Assembly (NCBI RefSeq): GCF_900106945.1
Contig: NZ_FNNE01000002.1
Span: 372,001-436,000 of the forward strand
DNA: 64,000 bases
Direction of reading: 5' to 3'
Origin: Marinobacter mobilis
Lineage (GTDB): Bacteria > Pseudomonadota > Gammaproteobacteria > Pseudomonadales > Oleiphilaceae
The notes below the pieces were generated by a model, which was given only the letters and a program-made list of their open reading frames with translations, was not told where the DNA came from and did no database searches. This document shows, piece by piece, positions 21,204 to 29,176 of the stretch (positions are counted from its first letter, which is position 1; every line of letters starts with the position of its first letter). The position numbers and the translations under genes were made by a program.

Positions 21204-21991
21204 TGAGTGTGCCGATTGCAGATAAAGCGACCGTTGCCCGGGATTTCGGTGTTGCGTCGTCCTCATACGATGAGGCGGCGAGATTGCAGCGCCATATGGG
21301 AAATCGCCTGCTGGAACTGCTCACTGAGGCAGATGCCGGCAAACGGGTTGTGGATCTTGGTTGTGGAACCGGTCAGTTTGCCTCTGCTCTGGCAGAGCGG
21401 CTGCCGGGCTGCTCTCTGACGGCAGTGGATCTGTCTGAAGCCATGATCCGGCATGCCCGCCTTATTCGTGGCCTGGCGGTGCAATGGGTGGTGGCGGACG
21501 CTGAATCGCTCCCGTTTGCCGACGGCAGTGCTGATGTGATCTTCAGTAACCTGATGATTCAGTGGTGTGCAGATCCACGTCCGGTACTGCGGGAGTGTTC
21601 AAGAATCTTGCGTCCGGGGGGGTACCTGGTGTGTTCGACCCTCCTGGACGGAACCCTGGCCGAACTGGCGGAAGCCTGGCAAATGGTGGATCCGGGGGTG
21701 GCGCACGTCAACCGATTTGAGGCGTACGACGTGGTTGAGCAGCGGCTTAGGGATGTGTTCCCCGACGGCAGGCTGGAGTGTGAGTCGATCTGCCTGCCAT
21801 ATGCGTCTCCTTTGGCGCTGCTCGGTGAACTCAAGTCGCTGGGGGCTCAATATAAGGGTGCGGGACGACGGCAGACCCTGACGGCACCGGGGCGGGTGCG
21901 GCGTTTGGGTGACGCCTACCCGCGGCAGGGAGGGCAGGTTGTGGCGACGTATAAGGCAGGCTATCTGGTCTGCCGCAAACCGCTGCTATAA
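21203..21991 (+). CDS. bioC: Malonyl-ACP O-methyltransferase BioC
   Basis: Methylates malonyl-ACP so that fatty-acid synthesis can build the pimelate chain in disguise. The 262-residue SAM methyltransferase has VARDFGVASSSYDEAARLQ at its start, the SAM motif VVDLGCGTGQFASAL (about 49-63), ADAESLPFADGSADVIFSNLMIQWC and a typical C-terminal YKAGYLVCRK. Coupled to bioH by TAATG; bioD follows after 73 bases. Confidence 0.94.
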   Translation: MSVPIADKATVARDFGVASSSYDEAARLQRHMGNRLLELLTEADAGKRVVDLGCGTGQFASALAERLPGCSLTAVDLSEAMIRHARLIRGLAVQWVVADAESLPFADGSADVIFSNLMIQWCADPRPVLRECSRILRPGGYLVCSTLLDGTLAELAEAWQMVDPGVAHVNRFEAYDVVEQRLRDVFPDGRLECESICLPYASPLALLGELKSLGAQYKGAGRRQTLTAPGRVRRLGDAYPRQGGQVVATYKAGYLVCRKPLL

Positions 21992-22064
21992 GCCCGGGAC
22001 CGTGCGACGCATACCGAATAGTCACTTTTAGAAGTGCCTGAATTTTCTTGGAAAGGCTGAAACC

Positions 22065-22754
22065 ATGGCAAAGCATACGTTTTTCGTGACAGGTACTGAT
22101 ACCGGTGTTGGCAAAACTCTGGTGTCGGCGGCAATTCTTCACGCAGGCGGACGGGCCGGGCTCCGGACCCTGGGTATGAAGCCCATCGCCTCTGGCTGTG
22201 AGGAGAGCGGGGAAGGGCTCAGGAATGAAGATGCCTTGCTGTTGCAGGCAAGCATGACGGAAAACCTTGGTTATGAGCAGATCAATCCCATCGCACTGAA
22301 ACCGGCCATTGCGCCCCATGTAGCGGCGGCTCAGGAGGGGAAGACGATCACTGCCCAGCGTTTGGTTGGCTTCTGTCGGGGAATGCAGATGCAGCCCGGT
22401 GACCTGCTGCTGATTGAGGGAGCAGGGGGCTGGAGGGTGCCACTTAATGAGCGGGAAACCTACGCGCGGGTTCCCCAGGCGCTGGATGTGCCGGTTATCC
22501 TGGTGGTGCCGTTGCAGCTGGGCTGCATCAATCATGCCCTGCTCACGGCAGAGGCTATCCGATCTGACGGCCTTCGTATTGCTGGTTGGGTGGCCAACCG
22601 GCCGCAGCAGCAAGTCATGAGTTGTGAAAGCGACACCCTGGAATACCTGCAATCCCATCTGCCGGCTCCCTGCCTGGGCGTGCTGCCGTGGCTGCCCGAC
22701 GCGGATCTCTCGGCCATGGCCGATGAGTTGAATCTTGGCCTTTTGCTGGGCTGA
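22065..22754 (+). CDS. bioD: ATP-dependent dethiobiotin synthetase BioD
   Basis: Closes the ureido ring of dethiobiotin using CO2 and ATP. The 229-residue protein has the P-loop GTDTGVGKT (about 10-18), KPIASGCE, the LLIEGAGGWRVPL motif and WVANRP near the nucleotide base. AAAGG precedes the ATG. It is the last biotin gene. bioA is not in this window and must be elsewhere. Confidence 0.95.
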   Translation: MAKHTFFVTGTDTGVGKTLVSAAILHAGGRAGLRTLGMKPIASGCEESGEGLRNEDALLLQASMTENLGYEQINPIALKPAIAPHVAAAQEGKTITAQRLVGFCRGMQMQPGDLLLIEGAGGWRVPLNERETYARVPQALDVPVILVVPLQLGCINHALLTAEAIRSDGLRIAGWVANRPQQQVMSCESDTLEYLQSHLPAPCLGVLPWLPDADLSAMADELNLGLLLG

Positions 22755-22853
22755 TGGGGTCAGGGAGAAGGACTGGTTACGCGCCTCTGGTTGAAAATTA
22801 GCCAGAGGTGTGCGTTAATTGGGCTATCTTTTGGCTGTTATGTGGTCGCCAAC

Positions 22854-23099
22854 ATGATTCAGAACACACTCGGTATCGGGATTCAGGGTATTCAGGATGG
22901 CCTCCTGGGTATGGAGAGTGCCGCACGAAAAATCGCCCGCGCGGGCGTTGATGGTCCGCAGGGCTCTGCCTCCGGTAACGGCGATTTGCTAGAGCCAATT
23001 GTCGACCTGAAACTGTATCAGCGAAGCGTCGAAGCTTCTGCTCAAGTGGTCAAGACGGCCGATGAAACCCTCGGTACCCTGCTCGATATCATGGCCTGA
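22854..23099 (+). CDS. Small flagellar rod/hook-like protein of unknown role
   Basis: An 81-residue protein consisting of little more than the two ends of a flagellar axial protein. The N-terminus (IQGIQDGLLGMESAARKIA) resembles the N-terminal helix of FlgB/C/F/G proteins, and the C-terminus (LKLYQRSVEASAQVVKTADE then TLGTLLDI) matches the closing coiled-coil helix of rod and hook proteins; the middle domain is missing. The frame continues upstream to a TTG at 22791; the ATG is preferred because homology starts there, though neither has a convincing Shine-Dalgarno sequence. No flagellar genes are nearby. Function unknown. Confidence 0.68.
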   Translation: MIQNTLGIGIQGIQDGLLGMESAARKIARAGVDGPQGSASGNGDLLEPIVDLKLYQRSVEASAQVVKTADETLGTLLDIMA

Positions 23100-23176
23100 C
23101 AAGGCCTGTTTCAGCCTTCTTCTGCACTGTCTTTCTACCTGTTTGATGTCCAGCTCGGCGCAAACCAGGTGATCCT

Positions 23177-23785
23177 ATGATCATTTCCTCCCAGCCTTAT
23201 TTGCCACCGTCCACGGGAACGGGTGCGGCCATCGGCCGTGACCCGGCTTCTGGGGCTGGTGCTGCGCAGTCACCAAAAAGCGGGCCCTCAGAGGTGGAAT
23301 CTTCACTGGCGCTGAGTGAATCCGAGCGTCGTCAATTGGACAAGCTCAAGGCGAGGGATCGTGAAGTCCGAGCGCATGAGGCGGCCCACCAGGGTGTTGG
23401 TGGGCAGTATGCCGGTGCGGCCAGTTTCAGCTATCAGCGTGGTCCGGATGGTGTCCAGTACGCCATTGGCGGCGAAGTGCCCATTGAGTTGTCTGCAGTT
23501 GAGGGTAACCCTCAGGCGACTGTTGAGAAAATGCGGATTATTCAGGCCGCGGCGATGGCGCCAGCTCAGCCCTCAGCGCAGGATCGGGCGGTTGCTGCGG
23601 AAGCTGCCCAGATCCAGCGACAGGCTCAGGCCGAAATGGCCCAGAATGCCAGATCTTCTCAGGAGCGCACGCAGGAAGGCGCCAGAACCGAAGGCCGTGC
23701 CGCGGTTGAAACCTATCGTTCCATTTCCGGAATGTCTCCCCGCGCCAACTCCGATGAGAGCGCTCGCCTCGATTTAAGCATCTGA
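23177..23785 (+). CDS. SprA-related putative metalloprotease (CJM1_0395-like family)
   Basis: A 202-residue protein with a disordered Pro/Gly/Ala-rich start, the zinc-protease-like HEAAH (H67, E68, H71) in KARDREVRAHEAAHQGVGG, and a conserved glycine-rich block ASFSYQRGPDGVQYAIGGEVPIEL. The rest is an Ala/Gln-rich helix (PAQPSAQDRAVAAEAAQIQ). This matches the family annotated as putative SprA-related metalloproteases, for which I know of no established substrate. No signal peptide is seen. It follows the small flagellar-like gene by 77 bases; both probably ride downstream of the bio operon or a local promoter. Confidence 0.8.
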   Translation: MIISSQPYLPPSTGTGAAIGRDPASGAGAAQSPKSGPSEVESSLALSESERRQLDKLKARDREVRAHEAAHQGVGGQYAGAASFSYQRGPDGVQYAIGGEVPIELSAVEGNPQATVEKMRIIQAAAMAPAQPSAQDRAVAAEAAQIQRQAQAEMAQNARSSQERTQEGARTEGRAAVETYRSISGMSPRANSDESARLDLSI

Positions 23786-23879
23786 TATTCCAAATTATTT
23801 TATTCCTTGGCAACCTGGGGCAGGGTTGCGTCGGGTGAGCAGTATGGTGGGCGCAGTACATAAATTTGCTATCTCATAC

Positions 23880-23924
23880 TTGACATCTTCTTGCCAACAA
23901 ACGTATGTTTCAAACACTTGTTTA
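23880..23924 (+). promoter_or_regulatory. Promoter with two adjacent PsrA-like boxes
   Basis: CAAAC-N4-GTTTC (23898-23911) and CAAAC-N4-GTTTA (23911-23924) share one base and fit the PsrA consensus (G/C)AAAC-N2-4-GTTT(G/C), the second with one end mismatch. TTGACA (23880-23885) and TATGTT (23904-23909), 18 bases apart, could be the -35 and -10, so the boxes cover the -10 and start site. PsrA is a TetR-family fatty-acid sensor that represses beta-oxidation genes; its action here is inferred. Confidence 0.6.
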
Positions 23925-24025
23925 ACTTATGTCGATGACACTCCTGTTACGGCATATGAACAAAACCCATGGCAACGTACTGCGCACTTAGATGCAGACC
24001 TAACCGACAGATGAGGTGAAAGCCC

Positions 24026-25825
24026 ATGCCAGAATATAAAGCGCCCCTGCGTGACATCAAATTCGTAATGAGTGAGCTGCTGAACAGTGAGCAGCACTAC
24101 GCCAGTCTGGAAGGCGCAGAAGATGCAACCCCGGATATGGTCGATGCGATCATCCAGGAAGGTGCCAAGTTCGCTGAGCAGGTACTTTCTCCTCTGAATT
24201 CTGTAGGTGACCTGGAAGGTTGTACCTGGAGCGAAGACGGCGTAACCACGCCAAAGGGCTTCAAAGAAGCTTACCAGCAGTACGTTGAAGGCGGCTGGCC
24301 TTCCATGACTGCCGATCCCAACTACGGTGGCCAGGGCCTGCCTGCTTCCATCGGTATCGTGATGAGTGAAATGGTCGGTACAGCCAACTGGTCCTGGGGT
24401 ATGTACCCGGGCCTGAGCCACGGCGCCACCAACACCGTTGAAGCCCACGGCACTGAAGAGCAGAAGCAAACCTATCTGACCAAGCTGATCAGTGGTGAGT
24501 GGACCGGTACCATGTGTCTGACCGAGCCGCACTGTGGCTCTGATCTGGGTATCCTGCGTGCCAAAGCTGAGCCTAACGCTGATGGTTCCTACAGCATCAC
24601 CGGCACCAAGATCTTTATCTCTGCCGGTGACCACGACATGGCCGAGAACATTGTGCACATTGTTCTGGCTCGCCTGCCGGGCGCACCGGAAGGCACCAAG
24701 GGTATCTCCCTGTTTATTGTTCCCAAGCGTCTGCCGAACGAAGACGGCTCCGCTGGCGAAGCCAACGCTGTTTCCTGTGGCTCCCTGGAGCACAAGATGG
24801 GCATCCACGGCAACGCCACCTGCGTTATGAACTTCGATGGCGCCAAAGGTTGGTTGATCGGGCCTGAGAACAAAGGTCTGAACTGCATGTTCACCTTTAT
24901 GAACACCGCTCGTATCGGTACTGCCATCCAGGGTCTGGGTGCTTCCGAACTGGGCTTCCAGGGCTCTCTGGCCTATGCCAAGGATCGTCTGGCCATGCGT
25001 GCCCTGACGGGTCCGAAGAACCCGGATGGTCCGGCTGACCCGATCATTGTTCACCCGGACGTACGTCGCATGCTGTTGACCCAGAAGTCTGTGGCTGAAG
25101 CTGCTCGTGCACTGGTTTACCTGGCCGCTCAGCAGGCGGACGTGGTTCACCAGGGCAAGACCGAGGAAGAAAAGAAGGCCGCTGACGCGATGCTGGGCTT
25201 CCTGACTCCGATCGCCAAGGCGTTCCTCACCGAGATCGGCTATGAGTCCGCTAACCTGGGTATGCAGGTATTTGGTGGTCACGGCTTCATCACTGAGTGG
25301 GGCATGGAGCAGAACGTTCGTGATGCCCGTATCGGTATGATCTACGAAGGTACTACCGGCATCCAGGCACTCGACCTGCTGGGCCGTAAGGTACTGATGA
25401 CCCAAGGCGAAGCTCTGAAGCAGTTCACCAAGCTGGTTCATGTGTTCTGCAAGGAAAATGCTGACAACGAGCAGATGAAAGAGTTCGTTGAGCCGCTGCA
25501 GGCGATGAACAAGGAGTGGGGCGATCTGACCATGAAGATCGGCATGAACGCCATGAAGAACCGTGACGAAGTGGGCGCCGCCTCTGTGGACTACCTCATG
25601 TACTCCGGATACGCCGTATTCGGTTACCTGTGGGCCCGCATGGCCAAGGTTGCTCTGGACGCCATGGCTGAAGGTACTTCTGAAGAGGCCTTCTACAGTG
25701 CCAAGGTTCAGACTGCGCGCTTCTTCTTCAAGCGCCTGATGCCGCGCGCCAAGGGTCACGCTGAAATGATGCTGGCGGGTGCCGACACCCTGATGGACAT
25801 GCCGGAAGATTCCTTCGCATTCTAA
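24026..25825 (+). CDS. Acyl-CoA dehydrogenase (C-terminal-domain type), copy 1
   Basis: Flavoenzyme for the first step of fatty-acid beta-oxidation. The 599-residue protein belongs to the group of about 600 residues with an extra C-terminal domain, like pseudomonad FadE1/FadE2 (PA0506/PA0508). Visible are NYGGQGLP, CLTEPHCGSDLG, SITGTKIFISAGDHD, MGIHGNATCVMNFDGA and the catalytic glutamate in IYEGTTGIQ (about E441). GAGGTGAAA precedes the ATG. Its codon use is strongly biased to C/G-ending favoured codons, suggesting high expression. A terminator follows. A paralogue lies immediately downstream. Confidence 0.92.
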   Translation: MPEYKAPLRDIKFVMSELLNSEQHYASLEGAEDATPDMVDAIIQEGAKFAEQVLSPLNSVGDLEGCTWSEDGVTTPKGFKEAYQQYVEGGWPSMTADPNYGGQGLPASIGIVMSEMVGTANWSWGMYPGLSHGATNTVEAHGTEEQKQTYLTKLISGEWTGTMCLTEPHCGSDLGILRAKAEPNADGSYSITGTKIFISAGDHDMAENIVHIVLARLPGAPEGTKGISLFIVPKRLPNEDGSAGEANAVSCGSLEHKMGIHGNATCVMNFDGAKGWLIGPENKGLNCMFTFMNTARIGTAIQGLGASELGFQGSLAYAKDRLAMRALTGPKNPDGPADPIIVHPDVRRMLLTQKSVAEAARALVYLAAQQADVVHQGKTEEEKKAADAMLGFLTPIAKAFLTEIGYESANLGMQVFGGHGFITEWGMEQNVRDARIGMIYEGTTGIQALDLLGRKVLMTQGEALKQFTKLVHVFCKENADNEQMKEFVEPLQAMNKEWGDLTMKIGMNAMKNRDEVGAASVDYLMYSGYAVFGYLWARMAKVALDAMAEGTSEEAFYSAKVQTARFFFKRLMPRAKGHAEMMLAGADTLMDMPEDSFAF

Positions 25826-25847
25826 GGTGATCGTTCGGTAAGTCTGT

Positions 25848-25885
25848 AAAAAACCCGCCTCCTGTTATAGGGACGCGGGTTTTTT
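25848..25885 (+). terminator. Intrinsic terminator after acyl-CoA dehydrogenase 1
   Basis: AAAAAACCCGC (25848-25858) pairs with GCGGGTTTTTT (25875-25885), with partial extra pairing in the loop, ending in a T run. It separates the two dehydrogenase genes into independent transcripts; a TAGAAT hexamer at 25961-25966 could be a -10 for the second. Confidence 0.88.
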
Positions 25886-26071
25886 ATTGTTGATGTGTGA
25901 TGCCTGGCGCTGATGTCGCGGGATGTAGGTGATAACCGTGAGTGCCGACGAAAAATTGGGTAGAATACCAAGCCGGACACTGACCACGGACAAGGGGCGT
26001 GAACACTTTGGGGAAAACAAGAAGACCCTGCCTGTTGTGAGTGTAACGAAATAACTATTGGAGAGTGATAG

Positions 26072-27862
26072 ATGGCTGATTATCAAGCGCCCCTGCGCGA
26101 CATGCGCTTTGTCCTGAACGAAGTATTTGATGCCCCGACTTTGTGGAGCAGCATGCCGAAGCTGGCAGAAAATGTTGATCCGGACACGGCTGATGCCATC
26201 CTGGAAGAAGCAGGAAAGATTGCCGGAGGTGTGCTGGCGCCCCTGAATCGAGAAGCTGACGAGCAGGGCAGCAAGTGGAATGATGGTGAAGTCACCTCAC
26301 CGGAGGGCTTTAAGGAAGCTTACCAGACCATCGTTGAAGGTGGTTGGAACGGTCTTGGTGGTAACCCTGAATTTGGTGGCATGGGTATGCCGAAAATGCT
26401 GGTGGCCCAGTTTGAAGAAATGATGCAGGGTGCCAACATGTCTTTCGGTCTCGCGCCGATGTTGACCGCTGGCGCCTGCCTGTCGCTGAATGCCCATGGC
26501 AGTCAGGAACTGAAAGAAAAATACCTGCCCAACATGTACTCCGGCGTCTGGTCCGGTGCGATGGATCTGACCGAGCCCCATGCCGGAACCGATCTGGGGA
26601 TTATTCGCACCAAGGCCGAGCCTAACGGCGACGATTCTTACAGCATCACCGGCACCAAGATCTTTATCACTTGGGGCGAGCACGACATGGCTGAGAACAT
26701 CATCCATCTGGTGCTGGCCAAGCTGCCCGACGCTCCTGCCGGTCCCAAGGGCATCTCCCTGTTCCTGGTGCCGAAGTTCTTTGTGAACGACGACGGTTCT
26801 CTGGGCGAGCGTAACAGCTTCAGCTGTGGCTCCATCGAGAAGAAGATGGGGATCAAGGCTTCCGCCACTTGTGTGATGAACTTCGACGGCGCCAAGGGCT
26901 GGCTGGTCGGTGAGCCTAACAAGGGCCTGGCGGCCATGTTCACCATGATGAACTACGAGCGACTGGGTGTGGGTATCCAGGGTATCGGTGCTGCCGAGGC
27001 GTCCCTGCAGAATGCCCGTGAGTACGCTCTGGACCGTATCCAGAGCCGGGCTCCGACTGGCGCGCAGCAGAAAGACAAGGCTGCTGACCCGATCATCGTT
27101 CATCCGGACGTACGTCGTATGCTGCTGACCATGAAGAGCTACGTTGAAGGTGGTCGTGCCTTCTCAACCTACGTGGCTCAGTGGCTGGATATTTCCAAGT
27201 TCTCTGATGACGAAGAGCAGCGCAAGCACGCCGAAGGTATGGTGGCCCTGCTGACGCCGGTCGCGAAGGCATTCCTGACAGACCGCGGCCTGGATACCTG
27301 TATCATGGGACAGCAGGTGTTCGGTGGCCACGGCTTCATCCGTGAGTGGGGGCAGGAGCAGCTGGTTCGCGACTGCCGGATCACCCAGATCTATGAAGGT
27401 ACCAATGGTATCCAGGCTCTGGATCTGATGGGCCGCAAGGTTGTTGCCAGCAAGGGCAAACTCTTCGAGCTGTTCGCTGCAGACGTTGCCAAGTTCATCC
27501 AGGAGAACAGCGACGATGCGACTCTGCGTCCTTACCTGGAGTCCCTGTCAGCAGCGCTTGAGCGACTCGATGATGTAACTGATGCGGTGCTCAAGCAGGC
27601 GGAAGAAACCCCGAATGCCATTGGTGCTGCGTCTGTGGACTACCTGGATCTGTTCGGTCTGACTGCGCTGGCTTACGTGTGGGCCCGTATGGTCAAGGCT
27701 GCCGCTCCGAAGGCGGAAGGTGATACTTCTGGCTTCTATACCGGCAAGCTGAAGACTGCGCGATTCTACTTCGACCGCCTGCTGCCGAAGACTGTGTCTC
27801 TGGCCGAGGGTATTCGTAGTGGTAGTGATTCCATGATGGCGTTGTCTGACGAAGAGTTCTGA
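26072..27862 (+). CDS. Acyl-CoA dehydrogenase (C-terminal-domain type), copy 2
   Basis: A 596-residue paralogue of the preceding dehydrogenase, similar over its full length (shared YQAPLRDMRFVLNE start, DLTEPHAGTDLGI, SITGTKIFITWGEHDMAEN, MGIKASATCVMNFDGA and the catalytic glutamate in IYEGTNGIQ, about E442). It differs in the substrate-side region and in the variable end. TTGGAGAGTG precedes the ATG. The pair probably arose by old tandem duplication and may differ in chain length or expression; no PsrA-like box is seen in its own 186-base upstream gap. Ends before a convergent palindromic terminator. Confidence 0.92.
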   Translation: MADYQAPLRDMRFVLNEVFDAPTLWSSMPKLAENVDPDTADAILEEAGKIAGGVLAPLNREADEQGSKWNDGEVTSPEGFKEAYQTIVEGGWNGLGGNPEFGGMGMPKMLVAQFEEMMQGANMSFGLAPMLTAGACLSLNAHGSQELKEKYLPNMYSGVWSGAMDLTEPHAGTDLGIIRTKAEPNGDDSYSITGTKIFITWGEHDMAENIIHLVLAKLPDAPAGPKGISLFLVPKFFVNDDGSLGERNSFSCGSIEKKMGIKASATCVMNFDGAKGWLVGEPNKGLAAMFTMMNYERLGVGIQGIGAAEASLQNAREYALDRIQSRAPTGAQQKDKAADPIIVHPDVRRMLLTMKSYVEGGRAFSTYVAQWLDISKFSDDEEQRKHAEGMVALLTPVAKAFLTDRGLDTCIMGQQVFGGHGFIREWGQEQLVRDCRITQIYEGTNGIQALDLMGRKVVASKGKLFELFAADVAKFIQENSDDATLRPYLESLSAALERLDDVTDAVLKQAEETPNAIGAASVDYLDLFGLTALAYVWARMVKAAAPKAEGDTSGFYTGKLKTARFYFDRLLPKTVSLAEGIRSGSDSMMALSDEEF

Positions 27863-27906
27863 CGCAACGTTAGTATGGGCTAGGGTGGCGATCTGAATGG
27901 GTCGCT

Positions 27907-27954
27907 GCCCGGCAATAAAAAACCGGGCTCAGGCCCGGTTTTTTATTGCCGGGC
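27907..27954. terminator. Bidirectional terminator, perfect 22-bp stem
   Basis: Bases 27907-27928 are exactly complementary to 27933-27954 around the loop TCAG. A GCCCGGC/GCCGGGC outer clamp flanks an A6/T6 run and an inner CCGGGC/GCCCGG stem. The inner hairpin followed by T6 serves both acyl-CoA dehydrogenase 2 (+) and the endonuclease gene (-). Confidence 0.9.
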
Positions 27955-27981
27955 GGAACAGAGTGTGAGGTTCTGAGCCGC

Positions 27982-28614
27982 TTACAGCTGCTCCATGCGC
28001 CGGGGATCCAGCACGAACGGGTTGTCATTGCCCTGGATGCCCACAATGCGGTTGTGGCGAGCCCGCTCATTGGCATCCGGCGGGTCCAGTTCGCTCCAGT
28101 TCCGCAAGACCGATGGGGCGCCAATCCAAGGCAGGTCATAGGTGGTGACCATGTAGGCGACAGCCCGGGCGACATTGCCCTTGATCCGCGCTGGCGGTTC
28201 AATGAACTGGGTTTGTTCGCGTATCCCGCACTCGCCGAGCGGTGCGGCGGCGGTCAGTTGTTCGTATTTGGCATTTCTTCGTCGCATTTCGACCCGACTC
28301 CGAACCGGTACAATGTTGTGTAGGTCAGAGGCAATCTGGCGATAACGCTCATCTTTCTCGCATTGCCGGGGGGTGCCGCAGTGCAGGGCGTTACGGACGT
28401 GGATGAGGGGGTAAATGTAGCCCTCACTGACCAGGAAGCCCTTGCTGGTAAAGGGGGTGTCACAGAAGAAGGTTGTTCCTCCTTCGCTATAGAGTGTTCC
28501 CCAAAACTGTTCACGGATGGTGGTATCCGGGTCGCTGAAGCGAGTGTTCTGCCCGGTGGCCAGAGCTGGAGTCAGGCCGATTGCGATGATCAGGGCCAGT
28601 TGTGCTGGTTTCAT
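27982..28614 (-). CDS. Secreted endonuclease I family nuclease
   Basis: A 210-residue protein with a signal peptide (MKPAQLALIIAIGLTPALA) and the layout of endonuclease I/extracellular DNases: LYSEGGTTFFC, ASDLHNIVPVRSRVEMRRRNAKY, then ARIKGNVARAVAYM and an end with NRIVGIQGNDNPFVLDP. The canonical EHxxP catalytic motif is not present as such; YIYPLIHVRNALHCG occupies its place. Four cysteines (in FFCD, LHCG, RQCE, GECG) could form periplasmic disulfides. It probably degrades extracellular or periplasmic DNA. Single gene between two hairpins. Confidence 0.85.
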   Translation of the reverse strand: MKPAQLALIIAIGLTPALATGQNTRFSDPDTTIREQFWGTLYSEGGTTFFCDTPFTSKGFLVSEGYIYPLIHVRNALHCGTPRQCEKDERYRQIASDLHNIVPVRSRVEMRRRNAKYEQLTAAAPLGECGIREQTQFIEPPARIKGNVARAVAYMVTTYDLPWIGAPSVLRNWSELDPPDANERARHNRIVGIQGNDNPFVLDPRRMEQL

Positions 28615-28772
28615 GGTCTGTCTATCCCCCCCACTACTTGGCTGCGGCGCTGGTCAACAGGGTGCCGGTTTCCAAGGGAACCGGGCGGATAGGTTCAGCG
28701 GCAGCCGGGTCTTTCTATGTCCTCCTTGACCGAATCGATAAATGACGGCTATTTCAAGTTTAGTATGGCACA

Positions 28773-28806
28773 ACAAAGCCACCCGGGTCTGACCGGATGG
28801 CTTTGT
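28773..28806. terminator. Hairpin between coiled-coil gene and endonuclease gene
   Basis: ACAAAGCCACCCGG (28773-28786) pairs with CCGGATGGCTTTGT (28793-28806) with one mismatch and a six-base loop. It lies 25 bases past the end of the coiled-coil gene (minus strand). The T run is short (TTGT), so termination would be imperfect. The rest of the 216-base gap shows nothing I can name. Confidence 0.45.
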
Positions 28807-28830
28807 CAGTTTGCAACGTGTGCGGTAGGT

Positions 28831-29094
28831 CTACTTAAGGCGATCCCGGAGTTTCTGGTAACGGTCTTGCAGGTTTGTCGCCAGTTTATGGGCGGATTCC
28901 CTGGCTTCCTTGGTGGCGTCGTTAGCATCGTGAAGGAGTTCGTCAACGCGATGCTTGAACTGGTCCCATTCCTCTTCGAGATCGTCCCATTCGTCCTTGA
29001 TGTCCTCCTGAGCCAGGTGGAGCTGAACCTTGGCCTCATCCCGGTACTGCTTGATCTTTTCGTTAACCTTTTTCAGTTCCTCTTGAAGCTTCAT
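28831..29094 (-). CDS. Small charged coiled-coil protein of unknown function
   Basis: An 87-residue, highly charged, fully helical protein with heptad-like spacing throughout (EELKKVNEKIKQYRDEA, then DEWDDLEEEWDQFKHRV). It has no signal, membrane segment or cysteine. A strong ribosome-binding site (AAGGGAG) sits seven bases before the ATG, which supports it over the long hydrophobic frame on the opposite strand. It resembles small stress-associated coiled-coil proteins, but I do not recognise a named family. It follows holA after 82 bases. Confidence 0.75.
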   Translation of the reverse strand: MKLQEELKKVNEKIKQYRDEAKVQLHLAQEDIKDEWDDLEEEWDQFKHRVDELLHDANDATKEARESAHKLATNLQDRYQKLRDRLK

Positions 29095-29176
29095 CGTTAT
29101 CTCCCTTAACCAGGTGGGTTAGAGTCCAAACATGCACCCGCGTGGGAAAACTTGTCAAGAGGTTGTGCGGGGAGGC

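Noticed and set aside
23927..25759. A 610-codon open frame on the minus strand opposite acyl-CoA dehydrogenase 1
   Set aside because: It is the antisense shadow of a highly biased, GC-rich gene; its composition (His, Gly, Gln, Val rich) resembles no protein family and the plus strand has clear catalytic motifs.
25865..26086. A 73-codon minus-strand frame between the two acyl-CoA dehydrogenases
   Set aside because: It starts inside the terminator side of the spacer and overlaps the next gene's start region; no ribosome-binding site or recognisable sequence.
28717..29109. A hydrophobic 130-residue plus-strand frame (FLVTVLQVC, LVPFLFEIVPFVL) that could look like a membrane protein
   Set aside because: It is the reverse complement of a charged coiled-coil gene, which automatically yields a hydrophobic product; the minus frame has a strong ribosome-binding site, the plus frame none.
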